From: an uncultured Collinsella sp.
GTDB taxonomy: Bacteria > Actinomycetota > Coriobacteriia > Coriobacteriales > Coriobacteriaceae
Assembly (NCBI GenBank): GCA_900552705.1
Contig: USAX01000112.1
Location: forward strand, 1 to 6,408
Direction of reading: 5' to 3'
DNA: 6,408 bases
This document shows, piece by piece, positions 5,662 through 6,408 of this stretch (positions are counted from its first letter, which is position 1; every line of letters begins with the position of its first letter). Both the position numbers and the translations under genes were made by a program. A model generated the notes under the pieces. It searched no databases. It had not been told where the DNA came from and saw only the letters and a list, made by a program, of their open reading frames with translations.

Positions 5662-5713
5662 GCCTCGAGGCCGGCGATTTGGCCCGCTTCCCGACCTTGG
5701 CGAGGCTTGTTTT
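5660..5713 (+). terminator. Possible intrinsic terminator immediately after the small acidic gene
   Basis: AAGCCTCG (5660-5667) pairs perfectly with CGAGGCTT (5701-5708), and TTGTTTTA follows. The 33-nt loop can itself fold (GGCC at 5669-5672 with GGCC at 5681-5684). The arm begins within the stop codon. The stem is only 8 bp, the loop is long and the T-run is interrupted, so termination may be partial. Confidence 0.4.
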
Positions 5714-5720
5714 AGGGCTT

Positions 5721-5754
5721 GTGGCCAAAAAAGGGCAAATATGAGTACTGTTAC
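5721..5754 (+). repeat. Left arm of an imperfect 34-bp inverted repeat
   Basis: This arm matches the reverse complement of 5917-5950 at 26 of 34 positions without gaps. It shares GTGG, C plus a run of six A, and TGAGTACTGT followed by AC after one variable base. Matching falls away directly outside GTGG. The arms enclose 162 bp of AT-richer DNA with no transposase. It could be a small non-autonomous element or two oppositely oriented copies of a short intergenic repeat. No target-site duplication is visible. Confidence 0.55.
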
Positions 5755-5907
5755 CTTTTTAGTAGCAGCGATTCTTGGTCGAAATCGGCAAAACTCGACT
5801 TGAAACTTCCTAATCACCGTCAGCTAGCGCCAAATTGGAAGTCGATGGTCACTCATTAGCGTACAGTTCTTATAACTTTGTTCATTATTTTCCGCACCTA
5901 AAATGAT

Positions 5908-5944
5908 ACGCCGTTTGTGACAGTACTCACAAACGGCGTTTTTT
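5908..5944 (+). terminator. Strong Rho-independent terminator
   Basis: A perfect 13-bp stem (5908-5920 with 5927-5939) encloses the 6-nt loop CAGTAC and runs into six T (5939-5944). The T-run is on the plus strand, so it ends plus-strand transcripts, either readthrough from the small acidic gene about 250 nt upstream or an RNA starting inside the gap. In the minus direction the sequence after the stem is ATCATTTTAGG, a weak U-tract, so it could serve nhaA only inefficiently. Confidence 0.9.
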
Positions 5945-5950
5945 GACCAC
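5917..5950 (-). repeat. Right arm of the imperfect 34-bp inverted repeat
   Basis: The reverse complement of this stretch aligns with 5721-5754 (26 of 34 identical, no gaps). The arm overlaps the loop, the 3' stem and the T-run of the terminator at 5908-5944, so the repeat and terminator share sequence. The mismatches cluster where the terminator stem replaces the GGGCAAATA part of the left arm. Confidence 0.55.
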
Positions 5951-6034
5951 TGGCGTGTCTGGCAGGCGGCAAGCACCGCCCGAATCCGCATTTTGAACGC
6001 GCCCGAATCGGTTCTGGAGCCGGTTTTCGCGTTC

Positions 6035-6408
6035 TTACTCGTCTTTGGGCGAGGGATGCTTGCAGACCACGCTCATGTAGATCATGCCGAGCACGGCTGC
6101 GGTGACCGAACCGGCGAGAATAGCGGCCTTGGCTGCAAGAACCTCAAACTGGGCCGTCGGGAAGGCGAGGCCGCTGATGAGGATCGACATGGTAAAGCCG
6201 ATACCGCCCAAAATGCCCACACCGGCGATCATGTGCCAGTTGACATTATGCGGCAACTCGGAAATCTTGAGTTTAACCAGAGCAAACGTCATGCCAAAGA
6301 TACCGATCGGCTTGCCCAGCAGCATGCCAAAGTACACGCCGAGCGTCACCGGGTCGGTGAGCAGCGTGCTCATGTCCACGCCCACCAGGCGAACCTGCGC
6401 GTTCACGA
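6035..6408 (-). CDS. nhaA: Na+/H+ antiporter NhaA (C-terminal part; N-terminus off the window)
   Basis: Inner-membrane antiporter that exports Na+ (or Li+) in exchange for protons and controls internal pH and salt. The 123 visible residues cover the last helices. NAQVRLVGVD (2-11) follows the conserved Ala-Asn loop. GMLLGKPIGIFG at 27-38 contains the conserved lysine (visible residue 32, equivalent to E. coli Lys300). A linker LKISELPHNVNW (46-57) precedes GVGILGGIGFTMSILISGLAF (62-82), a hallmark helix pair, and a last helix lies at about 91-112, then a short hydrophilic tail. The stop is TAA at 6037-6035. The reading frame stays open through the right edge, so the start lies outside. It converges on the small plus-strand gene across the 373-bp gap. 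Confidence 0.95.
   Translation of the reverse strand, partial: VNAQVRLVGVDMSTLLTDPVTLGVYFGMLLGKPIGIFGMTFALVKLKISELPHNVNWHMIAGVGILGGIGFTMSILISGLAFPTAQFEVLAAKAAILAGSVTAAVLGMIYMSVVCKHPSPKDE

Larger units (their letters stand above)
5662..6034. other. 373-bp intergenic interval with no convincing gene
   Basis: Between the small acidic gene and the convergent nhaA 3' end I find no credible coding region. A 75-codon reading frame at 5817-5590 on the minus strand overlaps the small gene antisense and lacks a ribosome site. From about 5725 to 5907 the sequence is clearly AT-richer than its surroundings and can form competing stems: CGACTT (5796-5801) with AAGTCG (5839-5844), ACTTCC (5805-5810) with GGAAGT (5837-5842), and GTCGA (5778-5782) with TCGAC (5795-5799). 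It holds the inverted repeat and terminator listed separately. It may be a long 3' UTR, a small RNA locus or a decayed element. Confidence 0.5.

Noticed and set aside
5741..5803. 20-codon open frame starting with MSTVTFLVAAILG
   Set aside because: AAGGG lies 5 nt upstream and the start is hydrophobic, but the frame begins inside the repeat arm and is too short to support as a gene without conservation data.
5590..5817. Minus-strand 75-codon open frame
   Set aside because: It overlaps the small acidic gene antisense, crosses the candidate terminator and has no ribosome site.

Overview
The window is GC-rich, with dense, mostly same-strand genes, strong AGGAG-type ribosome binding sites, and a low-GC patch only between 5.7 and 5.95 kb. 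Gene content and protein style (archaeal-like type IA topoisomerase, class Ic aspartate aminotransferase, TatA/B with a long acidic tail, HypA/HypB) suggest a high-GC anaerobic actinobacterium of the class Coriobacteriia, probably Collinsella or a close relative. This is inference from protein character; no marker RNA gene is present.

Layout, in the direction of transcription. Most genes lie on the minus strand. At the right edge is the C-terminal third of an NhaA Na+/H+ antiporter (6408-6035). A 373-bp non-coding interval follows (5662-6034), holding a strong plus-strand intrinsic terminator, a weaker one, and an imperfect 34-bp inverted repeat whose arms bound a 230-bp AT-richer segment. 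The only plus-strand gene is a small acidic protein of unknown function (5407-5661), divergent from a PLP-dependent aspartate aminotransferase (5257-3953). A single-domain STAS anti-sigma factor antagonist (3886-3572) follows. After a hairpin and a probable promoter comes a tight cluster: tatA/B (GTG start at 3418), tatC, hypA, hypB, then a type IA DNA topoisomerase that leaves the window at base 1.

How the genes work together. tatA/B and tatC overlap by 1 nt. tatC and hypA are 6 nt apart, with the hypA Shine-Dalgarno inside the last tatC codons. hypB follows after 55 nt. Joining a Tat translocon to the nickel-insertion pair HypA/HypB makes sense if the cell exports a folded, metal-loaded [NiFe]-hydrogenase or another Tat substrate, but no hydrogenase gene lies in the window. 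The topoisomerase is 54 nt after hypB with its own Shine-Dalgarno and a TTG start. The aminotransferase, STAS protein and NhaA look like ordinary housekeeping or stress genes.

Most of the window is ordinary. I see no clear undescribed multi-gene system. The parts least explained by known genes are the inverted-repeat/structured interval at 5.66-5.95 kb, the orphan 84-residue protein, and the coupling of Tat to hydrogenase maturation.
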